A stretch of 64,000 bases of DNA, from assembly GCF_002127325.2 (NCBI RefSeq), contig NC_035444.2:31760904-31824903 (forward strand), given 5' to 3'. Shown piece after piece: positions 10,809-21,479 of the stretch. A program made the position numbers and the translations under genes. The notes beneath the pieces are model-generated. The model was not told the origin of the DNA. It did not search any database and saw only the letters and a program-made list of their open reading frames with translations. The stretch is from Helianthus annuus. Its lineage: Eukaryota > Streptophyta > Magnoliopsida > Asterales > Asteraceae. The number at the start of each line of letters is the position of its first letter. Within the stretch, counting starts at the first letter, position 1.

Positions 10809-11580
10809 GCGTAAAACGCAATGGAAAAAAAAACCTAAAAGATGTCATTTTTCTAAAACGCAATGCACCAAAACACAAAGAAATGTCTTATTTGTAAAAC
10901 GCAATGGCCAGAAAACAAAAAGAAATGTGTTATTTATAAAACGCAATAGTCTAAAAACACAAAAGAAAATGTACTTTCTAAAACGCAATAGACTGAAAAC
11001 ACATAAAAATGTGTTTTACCTAAAACGCAATGCACAAAAAACACAAAAAAAATGACTTATTTCTAAAACGCAATAGCCAGAAAACACTTAAAATGTCTGT
11101 TTTCTAAAACGCAATGGACTGAAAACACATAAAAATGTGTTTTACCTAAAACGCAATGCACCAAAAACACAAAGAACTGTCTTATTTATAAAATGGAATG
11201 GCCAGAAAACACTTAAAAATGTCTCATTTCTAAAACGCAATGGCCTAAAATAACAAAAGAAAGTGTTCTCTCTAAAACGCAATGGACTGAAAACACCTAA
11301 AAATGTGTTTTATCTAAAATGCAATGACTAAAAACAGTTCAAAAATGTGTTTTTCTAAAACGCAATGACCAGAAAATGCATAAAAATGTCTTAGTTTTAA
11401 AACGCAATGGCATAAAAACACCAAAGAAAGTGTTCTCTCTAAAACGCATTGAACTGAAAACAAATAAAAATGTGTTTACCTAAAATGCAATGAACTAAAA
11501 ACACTTCAAAAATGTGTTTTTTCTAAAACGCAATGGCCAGAAAACACATAAAACTCTCTTATTTCTAAAACGCAATGGAC
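10809..11580 (+). repeat. minisatellite, about 19 units of about 42 bp
   Basis: Each unit starts TAAAACGCAATG and continues with a variant of GCCAGAAAACACATAAAAATG and TCTTATTTC. Units start near 10812, 10855, 10897, 10938, 10979, 11022, 11064, 11105, 11147, 11189 and so on to 11567. Two sub-types alternate (GGACTGAAAACACAT and GCCAGAAAACAC), suggesting higher-order amplification. Open frames through it are artefacts of the AT-rich repeat. Confidence 0.92.
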
Positions 11581-11669
11581 ACAAGCTGACCTGTCTGTGA
11601 ATCTGTCTGAACCAGAGAGTAGCAAATCAAAAAACTGTCTACGAATTACTATTTTCCGAGCTGACCTGG

Positions 11670-11785
11670 CAGCTCAACCCCAGCCAGGGGCTCTGCCCCT
11701 TGGACCCTGTCAGGGGCTGCCGCCCCTGGGACCCTGCTACCAGGGGCTGCCGCCCCCGGACCTCCGCCCCCGGACCTCCGCCAAG
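11670..11785 (+). repeat. C-rich tandem motif
   Basis: Repeats of CAGGGGCTGCCGCCCC and CCCGGACCTCCGCC form a GC-rich block after the minisatellite inside the Mutator-like element. Several inverted matches (GGGGC/GCCCC) could form hairpins. No function assigned. Confidence 0.7.
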
Positions 11786-12378
11786 ATCGTAAAACACAAT
11801 GAATAAATCAAAAACCCAAATAATAAAAATGAAATTAAAGAATTTCTTACATGGATCGAAGTCGGTTTCTTCAACGATTGACGAAATTTGAATGATTGAA
11901 ACACTTATCAGAGATCGAATCGAACAAATCGAGTGATTATCTTCAAAATCACCAGAAAAAACGAGATTTTGTATGAAATTAAACTGGGTTTCCTTCAAAA
12001 AAAGCTGAAGAACACGTTGATCGGGTGTTTGAGTCATTGATTGGTGGCGAAAATCGCACTATAATGTAGTGATTATTGAGATAGAAAGTGAAGAAATGGT
12101 TGAAGATGGTGGGATTTGAAAATGGTGGGTTTTCATGTTAGTAGGAAGAAGAAGGAAGAAGAAAATAATATGATTGACTAAAATACCCTTCCTCTTTATT
12201 TTAAATTTTGTCACATGTCAATATCCTATTGCTTCCTACACTTCCTAGCCAAAATAAACTTCCTATTTGATCTTTTCTTTTCTCTTTATTTTAAAATTTG
12301 CCACCTGTCATAATTCTATTGCTTCCTATCTTTCCTAGCCAAAATAAACTTCCTATTTAATCCTCAGCCTACATTTTT

Positions 12379-13080
12379 ATATCATGTATTGAATATATTA
12401 TCAATATTTTTAAAACTTAATTATTGCCAACTTTATAAATATATGTGGTCTTCTATACATAGAAATAAAAGGTAGGGTATCAATCGGGTATGTGCATTAT
12501 TTTGGTTTGAAATTGTCTAGCTTTCTTTGTTATTCCAAATAAAGAAATTAATATATGGACGAAGAGTTACAAACTATAATGCTTTTAATAAAGGAATAAT
12601 GGATTTTAATAATTCCAACTATTGTTCGTTGGCCGGTAACGGTTTTAACTTTAAAAATTTTCTCTAACGGTCCTATCTTTTCACATATTGGCCTTCAGTG
12701 GACCTTGACTAACAGAATCCTAACTTCGTTAGTCTCCGGTCGCCGGAAAAATATTTTTGGTCGGAAAAAGGTTTCTAAAGGTCTGATCTATGGTTACAAA
12801 CAGGTTTTGGACGGTTTGTGATTGCTTTTACAATAGACTTGCGATATTAGTTTAATTTTGTGTAGATCCATAGTTATGTTTGCTTGATTTTATAACACGC
12901 AGTCCATAATCACTAACCTGCCATTATTCCATAATACGACTCAAAAGCTAATTCCATGACAATTACTATTTAGGAACACATTCTTTTTTGAACGGTGGGC
13001 AATGTATAAACATATATAGAAAACAATGGGCTAGCAAGAGGCATAAGACCCACACAATATACAAATATATCGATAACATT
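12379..13080. other. no gene seen; contains one copy of a dispersed repeat
   Basis: 12469-12572 resembles 16793-16903 (separate entry). A GC-richer patch (12625-12780) with CCGGTCGCCGGAAAA looks like a decayed MITE. Nothing coding is seen. Confidence 0.5.
12469..12572 (+). repeat. direct repeat with 16793-16903
   Basis: Both copies contain TCAATCGGGT or GCAATCGGGT, then ATTATTTTGGTTT, GTCTAG, and AATAAAGAAATTAATA followed by ATGGAC and GAGTTACAAA. Similarity is high apart from small indels. They are 4.3 kb apart and flank the region with the foldback element and the first Pack-MULE. Confidence 0.7.
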
Positions 13081-13344
13081 CATTGAACTATGAATTTTAA
13101 TAACCCTCAAGTATCCTCACGTCCAAAAGGTTTTGTGACAACTTTTAGGTAAAATTACGAAAATAGTCATTGACCATCATGACTTTCAAAAATAGTCACC
13201 TCATGCGTCATTCATTGAACTATGAATTTTAATAACCCTCAAGTATCTTCACGTCCAAAAGGTTTTGTGACAACTTTTAGGTAAAATTACGAAAATAATC
13301 ATTGACCATCATGACTTTCAAAAATAGTCACCTCATGCGTCATT
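13081..13344 (+). repeat. tandem duplication, 2 x 132 bp
   Basis: 13081-13212 and 13213-13344 are nearly identical. They start CATTGAACTATGAATTTTAA and include CAAAAGGTTTTGTGACAAC and AAATAGTCACCTCATGCGTC. The end of each unit is part of the left arm of the following foldback element. Confidence 0.9.
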
Positions 13345-14187
13345 GGAGCGGCGCATCATGCGCGGGATGCGTCTTTAGAGCGAAACCCAATAAAAAATGG
13401 ACACATGGCCACAAGATGCGTCCTTCAAGCACGGGATGCGTCTTTGGAGCGAGGCATCATGCACGGGATGAGTCGGGCAAGTTCTAAAGCGTTCGACAAG
13501 GTTTCCGGCGAGTTGCAGGTTTCCGACGAGTTTCAAAGATTATATTGCAAGGGGGGCTGGTTTTGGTTGTGTAAATGATGATTTTGCATTGTTTAAAACC
13601 ACAAAATCCACAACATTACTGAATTTTGGTGTGTAGCACTCGATTGTGGTGTATAATATAGACTTTACAAGCTTTAGGAATCGATCTTCCAGTAGTATTA
13701 CCTAGGGCTCGGATGCTCGTTGGTGATGTTCTAATATTTATATAGGTTATGAAATGGAGAAAATCACTTATGAAAACAAAAGATCTGTAAATGCCTAAAA
13801 AAGCAACATTAAAGTTGGTTGATCAAAATTTATTCAATCAAAGAGTTGGGTTTCTAAAAACAAAAATTTGCAAATTACATATCGTTCAAACTCGCCGGGA
13901 AACTCGCCGAAAACCTCGTCGGACGCTTAAGAAACTTGCCCGACGCATCCCGTGCATGATGCCTCGCTCCAAGGACGCATCCCGTAGCCAGATGTCCATT
14001 TTTATTGCGTTTCGCTACAAAGACACATCTCGTGCTTGAAGGACGCGTCATGTGGCCACATGTTTATTTTTTATTGGGTTTTGCTCCAAAGACGCATCCT
14101 GTGCTTGAAAGACGCATCCCGCGCATGATGCGCCGCTCCAAGGACGCATCAGGTGACTATTTTTGAAAGTCATGGTGGTCAATGACT
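13298..14187. mobile_element. foldback element with ATGCGTC/GACGCAT arms
   Basis: The left arm (ATTGACCATCATGACTTTCA, then CACCTCATGCGTC and GCGCATCATGCGCGGG) returns inverted at 14090-14187 (CCCGCGCATGATGCGC ... GGTCAATGACT). Inside, GACGCATCCCGTGC-like words occur repeatedly on both strands. The central part (13550-13860) is unique and non-coding as far as I can see. The left arm is duplicated upstream. Short ORFs at 13302 and 13791 are by-products. Confidence 0.7.
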
Positions 14188-15504
14188 AAATTTCCCCAAC
14201 TTTTATATACAAAGAAAAGAGCATGGCAGCCTAATCACAAATTACAAATGAGTTGATAAACAACAATTGTACCCAATAAAATCTCACCAATAGTAAAGCA
14301 GGGTCTATGAAGGGTGAGATGTAGACAAATCATACATCTATCAAAATGATAGAGATGCTACCTTCAGTATGACCCCCTACTAAAAAAACTATCTGCACAT
14401 GAGAAGTGGGTTAGGAACATAAAGTTTTCCATATGATAAAAAAATAGGTTCTAAAGAGAACTAAATGTAGGATCTGAGCCTGTAATACTTATGGGTTTAA
14501 GCAAATAAAGAATAAACAATTTATAAATTGTAATGCATATAAGATAACTACACAAGCAGGAAGTTATATCAAAACTGTTTTATATTGAACTATAATAATT
14601 TCAAATATAGTACATTGATTATACAAACTCCCTCTCAGCCTGATCATAAACTTTGTTGTTCGTACAAAAGGAATGCATGTGATCAAATAGATCTCTAACA
14701 CATGAGATCTATTTATACAAGTACGAAAGCTCTGTTTGCATCACTAACGTCACCCTGATAGTGACATATAACATTCCCAACAGAAAAGATTCCACATATG
14801 TTAGCAAACATCCGTGGGAATCTAACATCTGATCTTTTACATTAAATATATGTTCTAAGATAAAACTGCTACCTTGAGTAAACCTATGTTCTTCAAACTA
14901 CTATTGGCTTGTATCAGACATTTGTTTGGCCACAACATATGTTTGGTATTTATGATCAGTGTTTTGCTTCAGCACAACTTTGACCTTAAACAACGGTTTC
15001 TTCTTCTTCAACAGTGGTTCCAAATAGGATATTCCTTGGTGACGAACTTCGGCTCAAGCCCATTAGCCCATCTCCTTCTCCACACTCTTTAGTTATAAAT
15101 ACCAGCCTTCAACCACAGATTTAAGGATCAGCTCTCTCACTCTCTCACACTTAACACTCACTTGTTTATTGTTCTTAAACGATACTTATTCTCATGCCAG
15201 AGAGGGTGGTTACAAGGAGAACCCTCACCTCTCCTCCTTGTATTAAATCTCACAGTGCTTTGTTTTGCAGATCATATTCTGATCATTACCAAGGAAAGAT
15301 TAAGGATTAACCCATCTTGATGAAACCATTGACACAAGGAAAAACTCTTTGGTTTAGACGTAGTGTTTCTTCACTGAGTATTAGATTGTCCAAATAACAG
15401 AATACAAAACATAGCAAAGACCGGAAGTAAGGGACATCGTATCAACCTAACCAGAGCATTAATATTAGAGCCAAATACACAAGTATAATTAAACGATTCA
15501 AATA
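14188..15504. other. possible solo or decayed LTR sequence, no gene
   Basis: There is no coding signal. The minus strand around 14725-14705 reads GTATAAATAGATCTCATG, a TATA-box context typical of plant LTR promoters. On the plus strand TTATAAATACCAGCC at 15091 is followed by CTCTCACTCTCTCACAC and other CT-rich leader-like sequence. Both could be LTR remnants of Copia-type elements, but no TG/CA ends, PBS or target duplication was found. Confidence 0.3.
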
Positions 15505-15513
15505 TTATAATTA

Positions 15514-16666
15514 GAGAAAATTCTCGGATAGTCCCAGTGGTTTGCTCATATTTCACTTATAGTCCATACACTTCTAAAACTACAGCTATAGTCCCCAACT
15601 TTTGCACACTCGTTCTCGGATAGTCCCTGAAGCGGATGGGGTTAGCTTTTTCAGTTAAGTGAGTATAAAATGACCTAAATACCCTTACTGTTAAATAATA
15701 ACTAAAAAGTTAAAAAGAAATATAATTAATATTTAAAAATTTATGTGGGACCCACCACGCACTCCACCCTCTTCATCTTCCTCAATCTTCACCACCTTTA
15801 CCTTTCACCACCTCTTCACCCCGCCAGAAAAATGCCACCACCTCACCCTCCTACCATCATCCACCACTGGCACCACCACCCTCCACTTCGTCCCCCAAAC
15901 ACACACTTACCTAAATCCTAAATTATACTTCATCAGTGCCACTAATCAAACCTCAAACACCCACCCACCTAAGCTAAACTCTTAAACAACACATTCCAAA
16001 ACCAAAAAAACTCAAAATCAAATTCATCAACAGTTAGAAGCTAGATCCACATACTCAACAGAAGGACAAATGAAAAATTACTAAACAGAATCTTGTAAGA
16101 AAAGCCCAACTTATGATTTTTGGCTTGTTCAAGGGAACGAGCATGACCGAAGTGGAAGAGGTCGTATATGCCGTCGGTGTAGACGCGAACTGGTCGGCCC
16201 GTCAGTGGTTCTACTATCCATATCTGCTTCTTAAGTTGTTCAGGTTCCATTGTTCACCTTGAAGAAGAAGATCGAAGTGGATGGTGATGGTGGCAGTGGT
16301 GGATGAGGTTGAAGATGATGGTGGGAGGGTGAGGTTGTGGCGTTTTTCCTACGGTGTGAGGTGGTGGTAGTGAAAGGTGGAGGTGGTGAAGATTGGGGAA
16401 AAGATGAAGAGGGTGGGGTGGGTGGTGGATCCCATATAAATTTTTAAATATTAATTATATTTCTTTTCACTTTTTAGTTATTATATAGCAGTAAGGGTAT
16501 TTAGGTCATTTCATACTCACTTAACTGAAAAAACTAATCTCCATCCGCTTCAGGGAGTATCCGAGAACGAGTGTGCAAAAATTAGAGACTATAGATGTAA
16601 TTTAAAAGTATAGGAACCATATGTGAAATCTTAGAAAACCACATGTACTATCCATGCATTTTTCTC
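15514..16666 (-). mobile_element. Pack-MULE carrying a CCT gene fragment
   Basis: The 9-bp target duplication TTATAATTA is at 15505-15513 and 16667-16675. Ends are GAGAAAATTCTCGG and GCATTTTTCTC. Inverted arms of roughly 330 bp each (15514-15855 and 16320-16666) share ATAGTCCC, TCCGCTTCAGGG and CACCACCTCTTCACC-type words. A stretch between them, about 16116-16250 on the minus strand, encodes part of a host choline-phosphate cytidylyltransferase. This is the Pack-MULE arrangement: Mutator-type ends around captured host gene sequence, no transposase. The purine/pyrimidine-biased arms could be UTR or promoter sequence of the captured gene that was inverted and duplicated. Confidence 0.85.
16116..16250 (-). 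pseudogene. choline-phosphate cytidylyltransferase exon fragment
   Basis: Starting from the ATG at 16250 on the minus strand, residues 19-37 read [19 protein letters not shown], followed by RSLEQAK. This is the start of the catalytic domain of CTP:phosphocholine cytidylyltransferase, the rate-limiting enzyme of the CDP-choline route to phosphatidylcholine. HFGH is the HxGH nucleotide-binding signature of cytidylyltransferases. After LEQAKN the match stops and hydrophobic, intron-like translation follows to the stop near 16041. The homologous stretch is about 45 codons, against more than 300 in the plant enzyme, so this is a captured exon and not a working enzyme. It retains an ATG and could be transcribed within the transposon. 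Confidence 0.85.
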
Positions 16667-16675
16667 TTATAATTA

Positions 16676-16933
16676 ATACGGATCTTTTTGTGGACTTACC
16701 TGGGTGTTCAAATTACAAATATAACATGAAAAGGTAAAGTATTTATAAAATATATCAGGTATACATAAAATAAAAGAAGTGGAGAGTTTTGAAGTTGGGT
16801 AGCAATCGGGTGTATGTACATTATTTTGGTTTTGAAGACATTTGTCTAGGTTTCCATATTATTCGAAATAAAGAAATTAATACATGGACCGCGAGTTACA
16901 AATAAAGATAACCAACAAACATTAAAAAAAAAA
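16676..16933 (+). repeat. short spacer with repeat copy 2 (16793-16903) and A run
   Basis: 16793-16903 is the partner of 12469-12572. The A run at 16924-16933 provides the target for the following element. No gene. Confidence 0.65.
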
Positions 16934-17989
16934 GAGAAAAATGCAATTTGCGTCCCTGTGGTATGTCCCATACATCAACTTGCGTCCCTAAATTAAATTT
17001 TTGGATGTTTGAGCCCCTGACCTTATAAATTCATAACAGGATGAGTCCCTGCCGTTTATATTCCGTCAGTTTGACCGTTTACCTATTGTGAAAAGTCCAT
17101 AATACCCCCACTCTTTATTATAAACACTGATGATTCATTATCTCCATCTCAACTCCCAAAGATCATCATTATAAAACAACAGCAGCTCGCATCATCATCA
17201 TCATCAACAGCAGCTCGCATTTTCCCAATAAATTCATCATCAACAACAGCCGATCAGGTTCATCTTCATCATCTTCGATCAGGTTCTTCATCGATCAGGT
17301 TCATCTTCATCATCGATCAGGTTCATCTTCATGCTGTCATTCTATGTGTTAATGTGTTTATATTGTGAAAAAAACATAGCGTTGATTCTGGGTTTGATTT
17401 TGGGTTCCATTCGATGATTCTGGGTTTGATTTTGGGTAACATTTGATGATTTTGGTTGATTTTGAAAAAACAGAGGGGGGTTATATTCGATGTGTTTATG
17501 TGTTTATATTGTGAAAAAACAGAGCGTTGATGTTGGGTTTGATTTTGGGTTCCATTCGATGTTTTTGGGTTTGATTTTGGGTAACATTTGATGATTTTGG
17601 GTTGATTTTGAAAAACAGAGGGTTGATTTTGGGTTCCTCATTTTGAATGTGTTTGAATGTGTTATTAGGGTTCCTCATTTTGAATGTGTTTGAATGTGTT
17701 TAGGGTTTGAATGTACAGAATGTGTTTTGGTATCAACTGATTTGAATGTGTTATTTGGGGTTAGGGTTTAGGGTTGAATGGATTTTTGGTTTGATATCTT
17801 GTGGGTTTAGGGTTGAATGGATTTTTTTGTTTGATTCTTGTTCAAAATGCATAGTTAGTTGTTTAATCTCTGAAGAACAACACAACTCAGATCTCAAACT
17901 TGAAACTAAAACCTGCTACTCTGATTGCAAGTAACTCCTAATAATCTATCGACTGTTAATATCTAACGTTGTAAGTAAACCACAATTTG

Positions 17990-18260
17990 TAAGAATGTGT
18001 TTTGGTTTGAATGTACAGAATGTGTTTTGGTTTGAATGTGTTTTGGTTTGAATGTACAGAATGTGTTTTGGTTTGAATGTGTTTTGGTTTGAATGTACAG
18101 AATGTGTTTAGTTGGTTTGAATGAACAGAGTGTGTTTAGTTGGTTTGAATGTGATTAGTGTTTGAATGTGTTTAGTTGGTTTGAATGAACAGAGAGTTGG
18201 TTTGAATGTGATTAGTTGGTTTGAATGTACAGAATGTGTTTTGGTTTGAATGTGTTTCTA
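17990..18260 (+). repeat. minisatellite GGTTTGAATGTACAGAATGT
   Basis: Irregular copies of a 20-25 bp unit combining TTTGAATGTACAG, AATGTGTTTTGG and TTTAGTTGG. Related words occur already at 17640-17760. Tandem amplification is inside the Mutator-like element. Confidence 0.85.
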
Positions 18261-18329
18261 ATTGTACAGAATGGCTGCGGATGTAAAGATACTCAAAACA
18301 CCAACTACGAAGGCGAGATATGTAATCAT

Positions 18330-18700
18330 CGAGCTCTGGATGGCGCGGTGCACACAAGGAAGTCATTGATATGAATGAATATAACTCCAGTGGCAGATAT
18401 GTAATCAGCGAGCTCTGGAATTTCATATCGGCCACTCGGGTTATATTCATTCATATCAATGAATGAATGAACACAACCCCAGTGGCAGATACGTAATTAG
18501 TGAGCTCTGGAATTTTATATCTACCGTTGGGTAACACTCATTCATATGAATGAATATAACCCCAGTGGCAGATATGAAATTCCAGAGCTCGCTGATTACG
18601 TATCTGCCGCTGGGGTTATATTCATAACCCCAGCGGCAGATATGTAATCAGCGAGCTCTGGAATTTCATATCGGCCACTCGGGTTATATTCATTCATATC
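18330..18700. repeat. interspersed direct and inverted copies around GAGCTCTGGAATTT
   Basis: Blocks such as CCAGTGGCAGATATGTAATC and AGCGAGCTCTGGAATTTC recur at about 18384, 18480, 18565 (inverted) and 18630. They are separated by TATATTCATTCATAT-like words. The orientation flips make a large imperfect palindrome centred near 18610-18625. Confidence 0.75.
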
Positions 18701-18774
18701 GGCTTCATTCCGAAGTGCACCCGTCAGCAAAGATCCACAATTGCTTGTGGATCTTTGACGTTTTGTCTCTATTT

Positions 18775-18942
18775 GTATGTTTCGATCTTTTGTTATCGAG
18801 TCTGTACGTTACGGTCTTTTGTCATCGAGTCTGTACGTTACGGTCTTTTGTTATCGAGTCTGTACGTTACGGTCTTTTGTTATCGAATGAATATAACCTA
18901 ATTACTTGTGGATCTTTGATATATATATATATATATATATGA
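18775..18942 (+). repeat. 28-bp tandem repeat and (AT)n microsatellite
   Basis: TTTTGTTATCGAGTCTGTAC followed by GTTACGGTC recurs about four times between 18785 and 18885. A pure AT dinucleotide run occupies about 18919-18940. Confidence 0.85.
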
Positions 18943-19247
18943 TACATTTAATTATTATATAAAAGAGTTAATTTAATAGATATTAGATTTCTTAAGAAAA
19001 AAGCAAAAAATAAATATAGGGGCTCAGCTTGATATTTCACTCATACCATAGGGACGCAAAGTGTTATTAATATATGTCAAAAGACGGTCTTACCCCTGCC
19101 TCTAACAGTCAAACTGACGGCAGGGACTCAAAGTGTTATGAATTTATAAGGTCAGGGGCTCAAACATCCAAAAATTTAATTTAGGGACGCAAGTTGATGT
19201 ATGGGACATACCACAGGGACGCAAATTGCATTTTTCTCAAAAAAAAA

Positions 19248-19906
19248 CATATGTCAAATACTATAATGTTTAAGGGAAGGTTTAGATGCCTTTAATTAAA
19301 GTTTGGTGGCAATATTCACATTGCAAACGTTTATGTAATTGTTGCCCTTCCGTTTGGTTTGGGGACATATCTCGACCGAAAAGGTGTAATCATATTCTTT
19401 TTCTCTAAATTTTAATTGAATTAAACGTTAGAATGCGAGACTCCCACGTTTTGTGAGAATACAAATATTAACATCCTAAACTAAAAAATAAGTCTGTCAT
19501 GACATACATCTGAGTAATCATTCATCAATATCATGTTCATGGACCAAGAACACAACATTTCTTGAGACTGTCAAGTGTTGTGCGAGTTTTCTTTAATATA
19601 AGAAAAAGGTGTTTTGTCGGGTATGCAAAACGATTAAAAAAATCTCTCCCATTTTAAGAGTGTTATCTTTTTGAACTTGAATATGCTAACTACAAGTAGT
19701 TATCAATGAATGAGTAAGTATTATTCGTATTTTGCATTCTCGAAGTTCCTTTTCATCTAAATTCATTAATTCAATATAATGTTGTTTTAGGTAAATTGTG
19801 TAATTTTGTTGTTTCATTTTACATTATTATATGTTTTCCAGTGACACGATGTTCTAAGTATGGTTATATCAATGATTTTGTACGACAATAATTGATTATA
19901 TGTATA
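19248..19906. other. no gene seen
   Basis: AT-rich sequence lying between two Mutator-type elements, with no recognised ORF, terminus or RNA signal. Confidence 0.5.
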
Positions 19907-20320
19907 GAGTTAACTTTCATTTTCGTCTTTATAGTTTTGTACTTTTGCCATTTCAGGCCAATTTTCAAAATTGCTCCATTTTTCTGTCTGACATACTGTA
20001 AACGTGCCATTTCAGTCCAAAAAGCTAATCACAGTTAGAATAACTTAGTTAGCTCAAGGGTAAAATGGTCATTTTACAGAGTTTTTGTTTTCATTTTTTT
20101 AGACTTCAGGTTTTAAAATAAACTTCATAGGCAAAATGAAAAAAATGAAAATAAAAAACTATGTAAAATGACCATTTTACCCTTGAGCTAACTAGGGTTA
20201 GTTTTTTAGACTGAAATGATACGTTTCCAGTATGTCAGGGAGGAAAATGGTGCAATTGTGAAAATTGGTCTGAAATGGCAAAAGTGAACAAACCACAGGG
20301 ACGAAAATGACAATTAACTC
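19907..20320. mobile_element. Mutator-type foldback MITE
   Basis: Ends are GAGTTAACTTTCATTTTCGT and ACGAAAATGACAATTAACTC. Long inner arms contain GCCATTTCAGGCCAATTTTC and TGGTCTGAAATGGC. The flanks TATGTATA and TATGTGGTA only partly match, so the target duplication is degraded or shifted. Same terminal family as 6242-6562. Confidence 0.75.
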
Positions 20321-20336
20321 TATGTGGTATTATAAT

Positions 20337-20783
20337 CAGGGGCGGACCCACATTGAGTGGGTCGGGGTCCACGGACCCCAATCTTTTTTAAAAAATTAGT
20401 AGATTCGGTATATTAATTTTTGTAAGGACCCCATAAAAATATTTAGTTGGACCCCATAGTACCAAAAGCAAAGTTGTTGTGGTGGTTAATCCCTTGTTTG
20501 TTAACAAAGAGGTCATGGGTTCAAGTCTAATGCCAGTCGTTTTTTGTTAAAATACACTTTTAAAATGTTAAAATGAATGAAAATTTACTCAATTTATGCC
20601 TTTGTGCTTTGACATGTGTTGTTTTGTTATTTATTTATCTTTTTTTAAAGGTTCCAAGCTCAATAAATCACCTCGACCCGACCCAAACGACGACCGACTC
20701 GAAAATTCTATCGTTTGGGTGTAAAAAATCCAAGTATCGAAAAAACTGGACCCCATTGGAAAAAAATCCTGGGTCCGCCACTG
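20337..20783. mobile_element. hAT-type non-autonomous element
   Basis: The 8-bp target duplication ATTATAAT at 20329-20336 and 20784-20791 is perfect. Inverted ends are CAGGGGCGGACCCA and TGGGTCCGCCACTG. Inside, 20480-20545 looks tRNA-like, with a B-box-like GGGTTCAAGTCTAA, so a SINE-derived piece may be embedded. The 77-codon ORF is not recognisable. Confidence 0.88.
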
Positions 20784-21457
20784 ATTATAATAGGAGACAT
20801 GTTTAGAGTAAAGTAGGATTTCAATCTTGAGATATCTTAGAGTTGGGTTTAAGCATCAAATTATAGTTTTTAAACATTATACATTGCAACGGAAAAGAAT
20901 ATCAAACATTCAAACTGTCACATGCATCAAGTCATAGAAGTTTTAAACCATAACACTTGAATATCATAAATGTTATCTACTGTCGATAGGGTGGTAGTCT
21001 TTAGGACCGGTAGGGTAGCCTTCAATCTATGTTATGATCCTCCTATTTCACACATCATCATCATCTATTTAACATGGCATGCATGCTAAAAAGTCAACTA
21101 CACCGAGTGAGTTCTAGTTTAAGTTATAACATCAAAATATGGTTTTAAATAAACCATGTTTCATCAATTTATTTTAAACATATAGTTGTGAAGTGAGATT
21201 TACCATCAACATGTCATGTAGCCAAGCATGCTTATACTGAAGACTCCATTAGTCATCTTTAACTGTTGCACCGTCACGCTCACAGGGTCCTGTCTCTAAC
21301 ACTAGAAATCAATTATTTACCATCAATCATTCAATACTTAACATCAATTAACAAATTAAATATGTAACTTTGGTCGAAACACGTAATAGCATAACAGTCA
21401 CCTTAGAGAATATGAACATTTAAGGTAGCATGCATATTCACCCAAAATAATAACCGC

Positions 21458-21479
21458 GGGGGGGGGGGGGGGGGGGGGG
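21458..21479 (+). repeat. G homopolymer of 22
   Basis: An uninterrupted run of G follows TAACCGC. Runs of this length are rare in AT-rich plant DNA and are prone to sequencing error, so the exact length is doubtful. Confidence 0.9.

Larger units (their letters stand above)
10481..12369. mobile_element. Mutator-like element with internal minisatellite
   Basis: Left end AGGGTGAAGATATAATAGG, continuing AAGTTTATTTGGCTAAGAA, is inverted at the right end (TAGCCAAAATAAACTTCC then TATTTAATCCTCAGCC). The candidate 9-bp target duplication has one mismatch: TATATTTTT (10472-10480) and TACATTTTT (12370-12378). Part of the right repeat is doubled (12243-12270 and 12335-12360). The interior is non-coding: a 42-bp minisatellite, a C-rich stretch (11670-11780) and a low-complexity right part. 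A 132-codon minus ORF at 11639-12037 matches nothing I recognise. Confidence 0.65.
16934..19238. mobile_element. Mutator-like element full of tandem repeats
   Basis: Inverted termini GAGAAAAATGCAATTTGCGT and its complement at the right (ACGCAAATTGCATTTTTCTC). Beyond these the arms stay similar for about 150 bp (CATACATCAACTTGCGTCCC, GAGCCCCTGACC). The target duplication is nine A residues (16925-16933 and 19239-19247), so it is weak evidence alone. No transposase is present. The 2-kb interior contains (a) CATCAT/GATCAGGTTCATCTTC repeats at 17190-17340, (b) GGGTTTGATTTTGGGT repeats at 17385-17640, (c) a TTTGAATGTACAGAATGTG minisatellite at 17990-18260, (d) inverted GAGCTCTGGAATTTCATATC blocks at 18330-18700, and (e) a 28-bp repeat at 18775-18885. 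Small ORFs there are repeat by-products. Confidence 0.75.

Noticed and set aside
10809..11580. Regular repeats resembling a CRISPR array
   Set aside because: Units are contiguous and similar over their whole length with no unique spacers, and the genome is plant nuclear. It is a minisatellite.
11639..12037. 132-codon minus-strand ORF
   Set aside because: It spans the C-rich repeat and AT-rich MULE interior, and no domain is recognisable.
15743..15985. 80-codon ORF in the left arm of the first Pack-MULE
   Set aside because: It lies in the inverted arm of CT-rich sequence, and the same DNA occurs inverted at the right arm.
18172..18450. 92-codon minus ORF
   Set aside because: It crosses the TTTGAATGT minisatellite and palindromic blocks; no recognisable protein.
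20480..20545. Functional tRNA gene inside the hAT element
   Set aside because: A B-box-like stretch is present, but no cloverleaf with paired acceptor ends could be drawn.
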